Both the position numbers and the translations under genes were made by a program. Shown here in pieces: positions 7,258-18,600 of a stretch of 64,000 nucleotides of DNA. How positions within the stretch are numbered: the first letter of the stretch is position 1; each line of letters opens with the position of its first letter. The notes below the pieces were generated by a model. The model ran no database searches. It was given only the letters and a program-made list of their open reading frames with translations, and was not told where the DNA came from. Origin of the DNA: Streptomyces rapamycinicus NRRL 5491 (GTDB taxonomy: Bacteria; Actinomycetota; Actinomycetes; Streptomycetales; Streptomycetaceae); assembly GCF_024298965.1 (NCBI RefSeq), contig NZ_CP085193.1, positions 11,346,001-11,410,000 on the forward strand. The letters run 5' to 3'.

Positions 7258-8295
7258 ATGGGGTGCCGCGGCGATGTGGCACGCTTTGGCCCGGCGCGAA
7301 CGGGCGGAAACGGGGGTTTCGGGGTGACGCTTGCGTATGTCCTCGACGGTGGTATGAACGATCAGCCGGGAGCCGGCGCAGAGCTGTATGAACTCTTTCC
7401 GAGTGTGCAGCACACCTATCAACGAATCGCCGAGTGGACGGGTATCGACGTCCAGCGGATATTCGAAGAAGAACGGCAACCCGGACAGGAGCACCGACAA
7501 GGGATCGGTGCCATTCGTCAGGCCGCTGCTGTATTAGGAATTGCGGATGTCCTCGCCGAGGAATACGGCATAACACCGGTCGCCGTATGCGGACTGAGTT
7601 TCGGCGCACTGGTCGGCGCCACTCTCGCCGGAGCCGTCGAGCGTCAGGATCTCTTCACCCTTCTGATGCGATTGCGGGAAGTACCCCCGCCGGCCGCGGA
7701 CAACGGCCCACAGGCCGTCGCCATGCTGCGCATCCCCTACGACACCGACGCCGACGAACTGCTCGCCGATGGCGCCGATGTGTATCTCTCCGCCGACCTC
7801 GGGAGGGTCGGCACGGGGCAGGAGCGCATGGTGCTGCTGGGCGGCTACCGTTCCGCGCTCCAGGAGTTCGGCACGGGGTTCCCGGCCGGCGCGCTGCATG
7901 TGTCCGACGACCACGGCGCGGCCTTCCACTCGCCGCTCCAGCAGCACATCAGCGACCACCTCGAGCCCACGCTGAAGGCCATGACCTTCCATGACCCACG
8001 AGTGCCCGTGCACTCGTGCATGGAGCGCAAGGCCCTCACCACCGCCGAGGAGATCCGCGACCTCTTCCGCCGCAACCCCACCGCCCCCGTGAGCGTCCCG
8101 CACATGATCGGCGGACTGGAGGACGGCGGCACCGAACTGGGTCTGGTGCTCGGCCCCGCCGCGTTCGGCACCTTCCAGAACGCGTCGTTCCCCGTGGTCC
8201 ACGTGGAATCCCCGGACCATGTCTTCGAGGCGATGACCGCGGTCTACGACTTCGGCATCGAACTCCCTTCCACGGAAGCCGGGGTGACCCAGTGA
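7258..8295 (+). CDS. FabD-like acyltransferase, candidate fumaryl transferase (Orf2-like of bafilomycin)
   Basis: The 345-residue product has the malonyl-CoA:ACP transacylase fold pattern: an N-terminal YVLDGGMN strand-loop in place of FPGQGSQ, a nucleophile motif GLSFG (112-116, Ser114) and a catalytic-histidine motif AFHSPL (His224). The family's usual GHSxG has lost its histidine beside the serine, and GQGSQ is degenerate, so ordinary malonyl loading is doubtful. In bafilomycin biosynthesis a fumaryl transferase moves fumarate from fumaryl-AMP to a macrolide hydroxyl; the coupling of this gene to an adenylating enzyme makes that role attractive, by inference. The ATG at 7258 follows GGGGGAG (7245-7251); GTG 7324 is an alternative. 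Leu93 is encoded by TTA (7534-7536), making translation dependent on bldA tRNA. The first 300 bp are relatively AT-rich. Confidence 0.7.
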   Translation: MGCRGDVARFGPARTGGNGGFGVTLAYVLDGGMNDQPGAGAELYELFPSVQHTYQRIAEWTGIDVQRIFEEERQPGQEHRQGIGAIRQAAAVLGIADVLAEEYGITPVAVCGLSFGALVGATLAGAVERQDLFTLLMRLREVPPPAADNGPQAVAMLRIPYDTDADELLADGADVYLSADLGRVGTGQERMVLLGGYRSALQEFGTGFPAGALHVSDDHGAAFHSPLQQHISDHLEPTLKAMTFHDPRVPVHSCMERKALTTAEEIRDLFRRNPTAPVSVPHMIGGLEDGGTELGLVLGPAAFGTFQNASFPVVHVESPDHVFEAMTAVYDFGIELPSTEAGVTQ

Positions 8296-9359
8296 AGGAC
8301 GTGACCGAGCAGATCGACCAGTGGCTGTCGCAGGACATCGACGCCTGGACCCGCCGGGTCGTCCGCCGCCACTTCGACCCGGACACCGGCACCCCGTACT
8401 GGCTCAAGCGCGCGGCCGAACTAGCCATCGACCCACGGGACATCACCCGCCACGACGAGCTGTCGGCGTTCGGCCCGATGCCGCTGGGCGACCTGCGCAC
8501 CCTGGACCCCACCGAGCTCGTGCCCCAGGCCGTGCCCCGGCCCCTGACCGGCCGGATCTGGGACTCCGGAGGCACCACCGGCAACCCCTGCCGCGTGTTC
8601 TACACCGAGCCGATGCTCCAGCACCGCGCCGCGTGGCGCCGCTGGGTGATCGAGCGTGAGGGATTCGAGCCGGGCCGCACCTGGCTCCAGGCCACCCCCA
8701 CCGGGCCGCACCTCATCGGACAGGGCGCCGTGGATCTGGCCGACCTGTACGACGGCCGGGTGTACGGCATCGACTTCGACCCCCGCTGGGTCAAGCGGCT
8801 GCTCCGCGACGGCAGGCTCAAGGACGCACAGGAGTACACGGCCCACATCACCGAGCAGATCGCCGCGGTCCTGGAGCACCAGCCGGTCGACTACCTCGTC
8901 ACCACACCGGCCCTGCTGCAGGCCCTGATCAAGGCCAGGCCCGAACTGGTGGCGCGGCTCAAGGGCGTACGGCTCAGCGGGACACACGCCACCCCCGCCA
9001 TGCGCAGATCCTTCCACAAGGCCCTGGGCGGCGGACTGGTCGTCGTCACCTACGCCAACACCTTCGGGAACACCGTGGGCCTGCCCGCGGAGGACGACGG
9101 CGCCCTCATGCCGTACCTGCCGAACTACCCGCAGGTGACCATGGCCGTCGTCGACAAGGACGACTGGTCCAAGGTGGTCGGATACGGCGAACAGGGCCAG
9201 GTCCGGCTGACCGTCCTGCACGACGACCTCTTCCTGCCCAATGTGCTCGAGCGCGACCTCGCGGTGCGGTACGACACGGGCCCGGAGTGGCCGTGTGACG
9301 GCGTCGCCAACGTCAAGCCACTGCAGGTCGTGCGATCGGCGCCGGAAGGCATCTACTAG
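8292..9359 (+). CDS. Short PaaK-like adenylating enzyme, candidate fumarate adenylyltransferase (Orf3-like)
   Basis: A 355-residue protein related to phenylacetate-CoA ligases. It shows SGGTTGNP (92-99, phosphate loop), an altered YANTFGNT (254-261) in place of the aromatic-Glu-x-x-TE motif, and RYDTG (326-330). The chain ends about 25 residues after RYDTG, so the C-terminal lid domain carrying the second-step lysine of normal PaaK proteins (about 430 residues) is missing. That fits an enzyme that stops at the acyl-adenylate, as described for fumarate adenylyltransferase Orf3 of Streptomyces lohii. The GTG start overlaps the TGA of the acyltransferase gene (GTGA, 8292-8295): strict translational coupling, implying the two act together. 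Function is inferred from context. Confidence 0.7.
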   Translation: MKDVTEQIDQWLSQDIDAWTRRVVRRHFDPDTGTPYWLKRAAELAIDPRDITRHDELSAFGPMPLGDLRTLDPTELVPQAVPRPLTGRIWDSGGTTGNPCRVFYTEPMLQHRAAWRRWVIEREGFEPGRTWLQATPTGPHLIGQGAVDLADLYDGRVYGIDFDPRWVKRLLRDGRLKDAQEYTAHITEQIAAVLEHQPVDYLVTTPALLQALIKARPELVARLKGVRLSGTHATPAMRRSFHKALGGGLVVVTYANTFGNTVGLPAEDDGALMPYLPNYPQVTMAVVDKDDWSKVVGYGEQGQVRLTVLHDDLFLPNVLERDLAVRYDTGPEWPCDGVANVKPLQVVRSAPEGIY

Positions 9360-9435
9360 GCACCGCCAGACCCACAAGACATCCACGGAGCCCGGGGAAC
9401 ACGGTCCACGAATCAAGGACCACGGGCCACCGGAC

Positions 9436-9499
9436 ACGGGACATGAGCGCCCCGCGTGGCATCCGCCACGCGGGAGGTTCCCGCCCGCCCATGTCCCGT
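9436..9499. terminator. Nested inverted repeats upstream of the PKS operon (terminator or attenuator candidate)
   Basis: The outer arms ACGGGACATG (9436-9445) and CATGTCCCGT (9490-9499) enclose a perfect 10-bp stem with 4-nt loop (CCCGCGTGGC 9451-9460, GCCACGCGGG 9465-9474). A competing stem, GCGGGA (9470-9475) with TCCCGC (9479-9484), shares bases with the second arm, so the two inner hairpins exclude each other. No T-run follows. The structure sits 77 nt after the adenylating-enzyme stop and 128 nt before the PKS start. The rest of the 267-bp spacer shows no recognisable promoter. Confidence 0.5.
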
Positions 9500-9603
9500 C
9501 CGTTCCCCGCCCGCTTCGCCATCTCGTTCTCCTGTCCCGCTGTCCTGCCCGGACGCGGCACAGACCTTCGCGTTGCGCTGGGGTGCGCCCGGCGTCCTAC
9601 GTT

Positions 9604-9618
9604 CCTGGATCCAGGGAG
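9604..9618 (+). promoter_or_regulatory. Ribosome-binding site of the first PKS gene overlapping a 12-bp palindrome
   Basis: AGGGAG (9613-9618) lies 8 nt before the ATG at 9627 and decides that start over in-frame upstream codons. The perfect palindrome CCTGGATCCAGG (9604-9615) overlaps the first bases of this site; it may be an operator, or chance. Confidence 0.55.
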
Positions 9619-9626
9619 TCACGCTC

Positions 9627-12600
9627 ATGAAGGGTTCCGACGGCACCTCGCCGAGCACCACGGACGCGCCGATCGCGGTCGTCGGACTGTCCTGCCGCCT
9701 CCCCGGAGCACCCGACCCCGCCACCTTCCGGCAACTGCTCCGCGACGGCGCCGACGCCATCACGGAGGCCCCGGAGGGACGGCCGGGAGGGGACACCGGC
9801 GCCCCACACCGGGGCGGATTCCTGGACCGGGACCGGATCGACCACTTCGACGCCGCCTTCTTCGGCATCTCGCCACGCGAGGCCGCGGCCATGGACCCCC
9901 AGCAGCGCCTGACCCTGGAACTGACCTGGGAGGCCCTCGAAGACGCCGGAATCGTTCCGGACCGGCTCCGCGACAGCCGCACCGGCGTGTACATCGGTGT
10001 GATCGCGGACGACTACGCCACGCTGATCCGGCGGGGCGGCCCGGAGGCCATCGACCGGCACAGCTTCACCGGACTCCACCGCGGCATCATCGCCAACCGC
10101 GTCTCCTACCACCTCGGCCTGCGCGGCCCCAGCCTCACCCTCGACGCCGGACAGGCGTCCTCGCTGGCGGCCATCCACCTGGCCTGCGAAGGCATCCGCC
10201 GCGGCGAGACATCCATCGCCATCGCCGGCGGCGTCCACCTCAACCTCGCCCCCGAGAGCGGCATCAGCGCCGCCCGGTTCGGCGGGCTGTCACCGGACGG
10301 CGTCACCTACACCTTCGACGCCCGCGCCAACGGTTTCGTACGAGGAGAGGGCGGCGGCGCCGTCGTCCTCAAGCCGCTCGCGGACGCCCTCGCCGACGGG
10401 GACCCCGTGTACTGCGTCATCCGGGGCAGCGCACTCAACAACGACGGTGGCGGGGACCACCTCACCACCCCCCACCAGGGGGCCCAGGAGGACCTCCTGC
10501 GCCGCGCCTGCCGGCAGGCCGGAGTCGACCCGGCCCGTGTCCAGTACGTGGAGCTACACGGCACCGGTACGAAGGTCGGCGACCCGATCGAGGCGGCGGC
10601 CCTGGGCGCGGTCCTGGGCACGGCACGGCGGCCCACCGACGCTCCGCTGCTGGTGGGGTCGGCCAAGACCAACGTGGGCCATCTGGAGGGCGCGGCCGGG
10701 GTCGTCGGCTTCATCAAGACGGCCCTGGGGCTCAAGCACGGTGAGCTCTTCCCCAGCCTCAACTTCCGGACACCCAACCCGGACATTCCGCTGGACCGGC
10801 TGAGGCTGCGGGTGCAGACGGCATCCGAGCCGTGGCTCGCGGATGCGGCGGGGACGCGGGAGGCGCTGACCGCCGGGGTGAGCTCGTTCGGGGTGGGCGG
10901 GACGAACTGCCATGTGGTGGTGTCCGGGGCCCCGGAGCCGGTGGCCGTGGCACGGGTCGCGGTGGGAGCCGATGGGAAGGGTGCTCCGGGCCGGATCCCG
11001 TGGGTGGTGTCGGGGCGCTCCGACGCGGCGCTGCGGGCGCAGGCGGGCCGGCTGGGGTCGTATATGGGGGAGCGGGCGGAGCTGTCGGCCGGAGATATCG
11101 GGTTCTCTCTGGCGGTGACGCGTAGCGCGTTCGAGCATCGTGCGGTGGTGTTGGGGTCCGACCGTGCGGCTCTGGCCGAAGGTCTGAGCGCGGTGGCTGA
11201 GGGTGGCGGTGCTCCGGGGTTGGTGCGGGGTGTGGTCGCGGGTGGTGATGGTCGTGCGGTGTTGGTGTTTCCGGGGCAGGGGTCGCAGTGGGTGGGGATG
11301 GCGGCGGGGTTGTTGGAGTCGTCTGCGGTGTTCGCGGAGCGGTTGGGTGAGTGTGCGGCGGCGTTGGCGCCGTTCGTGGACTGGTCGCTGGACGATGTCC
11401 TGGGTGATGCGGTGGCGTTGGGGCGGGTGGATGTGGTGCAGCCGGTGTTGTGGGCGGTGATGGTGTCGTTGGCTGAGGTGTGGCGTTCGTATGGGGTGGA
11501 GCCTGCTGCGGTGGTGGGTCATTCGCAGGGTGAGATTGCGGCGGCGTGTGTGGCGGGTGGGTTGTCGTTGGAGGATGCGGCGCGGGTGGTGGCGTTGCGG
11601 AGTAGGGCGTTGCGGGCGTTGTCGGGGATGGGCGGGATGGTGTCGGTGTCGTTGCCGGTGGACTCGGTGCGGGAGCGGCTGGGCCGGTGGGGTGAGCGGT
11701 TGTCGGTGGCGGCGGTGAACGGGCCGTTGGCGGTGGTGGTTTCCGGTGACGCGGATGCGTTGGAGGAGTTGCTGGCCGTATGCGGGGGCGAGGGGGTCCG
11801 GGCGCGGCGTGTTCCGGTGGATTACGCCTCGCATTGCGCTCATGTGGAGGCGATCGAGGGCGAGTTGGCGAGGGAGCTTGCCGGGATCAGTCCTCGGTCG
11901 TCGTCGGTGCCGTTCTATTCGACGGTGACTGGTGGGGTGCTGGATACGGCGGGGCTGGATGCCGGGTACTGGTATCGCAATCTGCGTCAGACGGTGCGCT
12001 TCGAGGAAACCGTACGCGCCCTGCTGTCGGATGGCTTCCAGGTGTTCATCGAGGCCAGCGCCCATCCCGTACTCACGGTGGGCGTAGAGCAGACCGCCGA
12101 GCAGCATGGCTCCGACGTGGCGGCCGTCGGGTCGCTGCGCCGTGACGAGGGCGGTCTGGAGCGCTTCCTGACTTCCGTGGCCGAGGCCTATGTGGGCGGG
12201 GCATCCGTCGACTGGGCTCGGACGTTCGCGGGCACGGGAGCGCGTCGAGTTGAGCTGCCCACGTACGCATTCCAGCGCAAGCGGTACTGGCTGGACGTCC
12301 AGGCCCTGCCGCAGCCGAGCCCGCTCGCCCGGCCCGATGCGACCGACCTCGGTGACAGCGCGGACCACGCATCGGCGACCGACGCGGCGTCGTTCCTGCG
12401 CGCGCGTCTCGCCCCGCTGGACGACGCCCAGCGAGCGGAGATGCTGGCGGACCTGGTACGTGACCAGGTCGCCACCGCGCTGGGGTACGAAGGGCCGGAC
12501 GCCGTCGAGCTCGGTCGGACCTTCAAGGAACTGGGCTTCGATTCGCTCGGCGCCGTCGACTTCCGCAACCGTCTGAACACCACTACCGGACTGCGGCTGT

Positions 12601-15600
12601 CGACCACGCTGCTGTTCGACCACCCCACGCCCCGGGCCCTCGTTCGCCATCTGCGGGACAGGCTCCTGGGTGACGACGGGCGCGAGGAGACCGCACCGGC
12701 GCCGGTCGGCGTGGCCCTGGACGAGCCCATCGCGATCGTGGGCATGAGCTGCCGCTACCCCGGTGGTGTGCGATCGCCCGAGGAGCTGTGGCAGCTGATC
12801 GCCTCCGGTGGCGACGCCATCGGGGCGTTTCCGGCGGACCGGGGCTGGGATCTGTCCGGGCTGTATGACGCCGACCCCGGACGAGCCGGGACGACGTATG
12901 CCCGCGAAGGCGGATTCCTCTACGACGCCGGGGACTTCGATGCCCCCTTCTTCGGGATCCCGCCGCGCGAGGCGCTGGCGATGGACCCCCAGCAGCGGCT
13001 GTTGCTGGAGACCTCCTGGGAGGTCTTCGAACGCGCGGGTATCGACCCGGCCGGGCGGGAGAAGAGCCGGACCGGTGTCTTCGTGGGCGCGATGTCCCAG
13101 GACTACGGCCCGCGGATGCACGACGCCTCGGACGAGCTGCAGGGATACCTGCTGACCGGCAACACCGTCAGCGCCGCTTCCGGCCGTATCTCCTACACCA
13201 TGGGCTTCGAGGGCCCGGCGATGACGGTGGACACCGCCTGCTCGTCCTCCTTGGTGGCCCTGCATCTGGCGGTCCAGTCGCTGCGCCAGGGCGAGTGCGC
13301 GCTCGCGCTCGCCGGTGGTGTGACGGTGATGCCGACGCCGGGGCTGTTCGTGGAGTTCAGCAGGCAGCAGGGGCTGGCTCCGGACGGCCGGTGCAAGCCG
13401 TTCGCGTCGGCGGCGGATGGCACGGGCTGGGCCGAGGGCGCCGGGATGCTGCTGCTGGAAAGGCTGTCCGACGCGCGGCGGAACGGTCACCGGGTGCTCG
13501 CGGTGGTGCGCGGCAGCGCCATCAACCAGGACGGTGCGTCAAACGGTCTGACCGCGCCGAACGGTCCGTCCCAACAGCGCGTGATCCGGGCGGCGTTGAC
13601 GAACGCCGGACTTTCGCCCGCCGACGTGGACGCGGTCGAAGCGCATGGCACGGGCACGGCCCTGGGCGACCCGATCGAGGCCGAGGCGCTGCTCGCGACC
13701 TACGGGCGGGAACGGAGTGCCGAGGACCGGCCGCTGTGGCTGGGGTCGGTGAAGTCGAACATCGGTCATACGCAGGCGGCGGCTGGTGTCGCGGGCGTGA
13801 TGAAGATGGTGCTGGCGATGCGGCACGGTGTGCTGCCCAAGTCGCTGCACGTGGATGAGCCGTCGCCGCATGTGGACTGGTCGGCGGGTGCGGTGGAGCT
13901 GCTGACGGAGGCGGTGGAGTGGCCGGAGACGGGCCGGTCATGGCGTGCGGGTGTGTCGTCCTTCGGCATCAGCGGAACGAACGCCCATGTCATCGTGGAG
14001 CAGGCTCCCGCAGAGGTGGGCGTTGCCGAGCCGGTGGACGAGGGGCGGGAGACCCCGGCGTCGGTGCCGTGGGTGGTGTCGGCGAAGTCCGAGGATGCGT
14101 TGCGGGCCCAGGCGGAGCGGCTGCTGTCGGCGGTGTGTGGGGAGCTGGACGCCGAGGCGTCGGTCGTGGATGTGGCCTCGTCACTGGTGGCCACGCGCTC
14201 CATGTTTGAGCACCGGGCGGTGGTGCTTGCCGGTGACCATGAGGGGCTTACGGCCGGGCTGGAAGCGCTGGTGGAGGATGCACCGGCGGCGGGTGTGGTG
14301 CGGGGCTCGGTGGTGCCGGGGAAGTTGGCGGTGCTGTTCTCGGGTCAGGGTCGTCAGCGGGTCGGCATGGGCCGGGAGTTGTATGGGGCGTTCCCGGTGT
14401 TCGCGGACGCGTTTGACGAGGTGTGTGGGCACTTCGATGGGGTGTTGGAGTGTTCGTTGCGGGATGTGGTGTTCGGGGATGTGGCGGGGCTGGATGAGAC
14501 GGGGTTTACGCAGTGTGGGTTGTTCGCGGTGGAGGTGGGGCTGTTCCGGTTGGTGGAGTCGTGGGGTGTGCGGCCGGATTTTGTGGCGGGGCATTCGATT
14601 GGTGAGCTGGTGGCGGCGCATGTGGCGGGGGTGTTGTCGCTCGAGGACGCGTGTGTGTTGGTGGCGGCTCGTGGGCGGTTGATGCAGGGGTTGCCGTCGG
14701 GTGGGGTGATGGTGTCGGTGCAGGCCGCCGAGGCCGACGTACTGTCGCTCCTGGCTGGTCGTGAGGCCGAGGTGAGTGTGGCGGCGGTCAACGGTCCGTA
14801 CTCGACCGTGATCTCCGGGGCGGAAGAGGCGGTGTCGGAGGTCGCCGGGCGGTTTGAGGCTCAGGAGATCAAGACCAAGCGGCTGCGGGTCTCCCACGCC
14901 TTCCACTCGCCCTTGATGGAGCCGATGCTGGCGGAGTTCCGGCGGGTGGCCGAGGGGTTGTCGTACGCGCCTTCCCGCGTCCCCGTCGTATCGAATGTGA
15001 CGGGTCTGGTGGCGGATGCCGAGGCGCTGTGCTCGGCCGAGTACTGGGTGCGGCATGTGCGTGAGGCCGTGCGGTTCGCGGACGGGGTACGGAGTCTGGC
15101 CGACGCGGGAGTCACCACCTTCCTGGAGCTGGGTCCGGACGGGGTGCTCTCCGGGATGGGACAGGAGTGCGTCTCGGACGCGGTCTTCTCATCGGCGCTG
15201 CGCGATGGCCGGGGCGAGATCCCTTCGCTGCAGGAGGCGCTCGCCGAGATCTATGTGCGGGGGCGGCAGGTCGACTGGACAGCCCTGTTGGCACCGGGCC
15301 GCCCCCGCCGTGTGGAGTTGCCGACGTACGCGTTCCAGCGGGAGCGCTTCTGGCTGGAGCCGGTCCGTACCGGCACGGCCCCGGCGCTGGCGCGGGTGGC
15401 TGATGGCTGGCGCTATCCGGTGTCGTGGTCGCCCGTTTCGGACGTGGTGGGTGCTGCCCTGACGGGCACGTGGCTGGTGGCGGTCCCGGCGGGGCTGGCC
15501 GGGGACGAGTGGGTCGCGGATTGTGTGGCCGCGTTGGCTGGGCGCGGTGCCCAGGCTGTCGTGGTCGAGCTTGGCCGGGACGACGCCGACCGTGCGGTGA

Positions 15601-18600
15601 TGGCGGACCGGTTGCGCCGGGCCCTGGAGGAGACCGAAGTCTCCGACGCCGCGGGGGTGGTGTCGCTGCTGGCGCTGGCAGAGGGGCGGCACGGTGAGTA
15701 CGGGTCGGTGCCGTTGGGGCTGGCGCTGACGTTGACCTTGCTCCAGGGGATCGGGGATGCGGGCGTGGGTGGCCGCGTGTGGTGTGTGACGCGGGGCGCG
15801 GTGGCGGTGGGCGGTTCGGAGAGCCCGTTGAGTGTGGAGCAGGCGGCGGTGTGGGGGATGGGCCGGGTGGCCGGGCTGGAGGCCCCGGAGCGCTGGGGCG
15901 GCCTTGTCGACCTGCCCGAGGTATGGGGTGCGCGGGTGGCGGACCGGCTGGTGGGCGCGGCGAGTGGCCGTGTCGACGAGACCGAGGTGGCGGTGCGGGC
16001 ATCGGGTGTGTTCGGCCGCCGCGTGGTGCGTGCCGTCGAGGGTGCGCAGGGTGTCGGGGGGTGGGTGCCGTCGGGGACGGTGTTGGTGACGGGTGGTACG
16101 GGTGCGTTGGGTGCCCATGTGGCGCGGTGGCTGGCGTGTGCGGGTGTGGAGCATCTGCTGTTGGTGTCGCGTCGTGGTTCTGAGGCTGCGGGCGTGGGTG
16201 AGCTGTGTGCCGAACTGCGCGAGATGGGCGTTCGGGTGACGGTTGTGGCGTGTGATGTGGGTGATCGGGATGCGTTGGCTGGGGTGTTGGCGGGGGTGCC
16301 GGAGGAGTTGCCGTTGACGGGGGTGGTGCATGCGGCGGGTGTGCTGGATGACGGGGTGCTGGATGGGTTGTCGGTGGAGCGGTTCGAGGGTGTGTTGCGG
16401 GCGAAGTCGGAGGCGGCGTGGCATTTGCATGAGTTGACGCGGGGGCTGGATCTTTCGGCGTTTGTGCTGTTCTCGTCGTTTTCGGGGATGGTGGGTGCCG
16501 CTGGGCAGGCGAACTATGCGGCGGCGAACGCGACTTTGGACGCGTTGGCGGGGTGGCGGCGGGGTGCGGGGCTTCCGGCCACCTCGGTGGCCTGGGGTCC
16601 CTGGGCCGACAACGGCATGGCAGAGGCTGTCGCGGACCGGTGGCGGCGCCACGGCCTTCCCGCGATGGACCCCGAGTCGGCCGTCGCCGCCCTGGAGCAC
16701 AGCGTCAACCATCCAGCGGCAGCGTCTCTGATCGTCGCCGACGTCGAGTGGGACACCCTGGCCCGGACGATGCCGGACACCCGTTCGCGTCGGCTCCTCC
16801 ACGACCTCACGGCCCATGGCTCACCCGACACCGCCAACGAGGTCACCACCACCGATGGGTCGCTTCGGCGCCGACTCGCCGGGCTGGGGACGGCGGAACA
16901 AGACCGTATCCTCCTGGAGTTCGTACGCTCCCATGTGGCAGCCGTCCTTGGACACCGACGTCCCGGGGCCATCGACGCCGACCGGGCCTTCAAGGAACTG
17001 GGTTTCGACTCCCTCGCGGCGGTGACCCTGCGCAACCGGCTGAACGCGGCCACCGGACTGACCCTGCCGAGCACCCTGCTCTTCGACCACCCCACCGTGA
17101 CGGCGCTGGTCAAACTGTTGCGCACCGAGGCGCTCGGGCTGCGGAACGGCGCGGACGACGCGTTGCCCGTCGCCGTGGCCACCGACGACGAACCCATCGC
17201 CATTGTGGCCATGAGCTGCCGCTTCCCAGGTGAGGTGCGGACACCGGAAGACCTGTGGCAGCTGCTGCTCGCCGGGCGCGAGGTGCTGACCGAGTTCCCC
17301 GCCGATCGTGGATGGGACCTGGAAACGCTCTACGGGCCGGACCCGGACGAGCACGGCAAGAGCTACGTCCGCGAGGGCGGATTCCTCGACGGAGCGGGCG
17401 ACTTCGACCCGAAGTTCTTCGGCATCTCGCCGCGTGAGGCGGTGGCGATGGACCCGCAGCAGCGGTTGCTGCTGGAGACGTCGTGGGAGGCGTTCGAGCG
17501 GGCCGGGATCGATCCCACACTGCTCCGGGGCAGCCGGACCGGGGTCTTCGTGGGCAGCAACGGGCAGGACTACGCGACCAGCCTGCGCCAGGCGGCAGCG
17601 GAGCACGTCGAGGGCCACCTGGTCACCAGCAGCGCCGCAAGCGTCGTCTCCGGCCGTATCTCCTACACCTTCGGCTTCGAGGGCCCGGCGGTCACGGTGG
17701 ACACCGCCTGTTCGTCGTCGCTGGTCGCCCTGCATCTGGCGGCGCAGTCCCTGCGCCAGGGCGAATGCTCGCTCGCGCTCGCCGGCGGGGTCACCGTGAT
17801 GTCCACCCCCGAGCTCTTCGTGGAATTCAGCCGACAGCGCGGTCTGGCGGCCGACGGTCGGTGCAAGGCGTTCGCGGCGGCCGCGGACGGCACCGGCTGG
17901 GGCGAGGGTGTGGGCCTGCTGCTGTTGGAGCGGCTGTCGGACGCGCGGCGCGAGGGTCATCAGGTGCTGTCGGTGGTACGCGGTTCCGCCGTCAACCAGG
18001 ACGGTGCGAGCAACGGCCTCACCGCGCCGAGCGGACCGTCGCAGCAGCGGGTGATCCGGGCCGCCCTGGCGAACGCCCGGCTGTCGGCCGCCGACGTCGA
18101 TATGGTCGAGGCGCACGGCACGGGCACGACGCTGGGCGATCCCATCGAGGCGCAGGCGCTGCTGGCCACGTACGGCCAGGAGCGGCCCGGCGAGTGGCCG
18201 CTGTGGCTCGGCTCGATCAAGTCCAACATCGGCCACACCCAGGCGGCGGCCGGTGTGGCCGGGGTCATCAAGTCGGTGCTGGCCATGCGCCACGGCGTGC
18301 TCCCGCAGACCCTGCACATCGATGAGCCATCAGCGCATGTGGACTGGTCCACGGGCGCGGTGGAGCTTCTGACCGGCCCGACGGCATGGCCCGAGACCGG
18401 CCGGCCCCGTCGGGCGGGTGTCTCCTCCTTCGGCGTGAGCGGCACCAACGCCCATGTGATCCTGGAGCAGGGGCCGATGGTGTCCGATGCCGCCACGGAC
18501 GCCACCTCCGAACCGGGCAGCGTGGTGCCGTGGGTGGTATCGGCGCGGTCCGAGGCGGGGCTCCAGGATCAGGCCGCACGCTTGCTGTCTATGGTGGGCG

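Noticed and set aside
9573..9603. TTGCGC/TACGTT as promoter of the PKS operon
   Set aside because: Spacing is 19 bp and the -10 match is poor; too weak to report as a feature.
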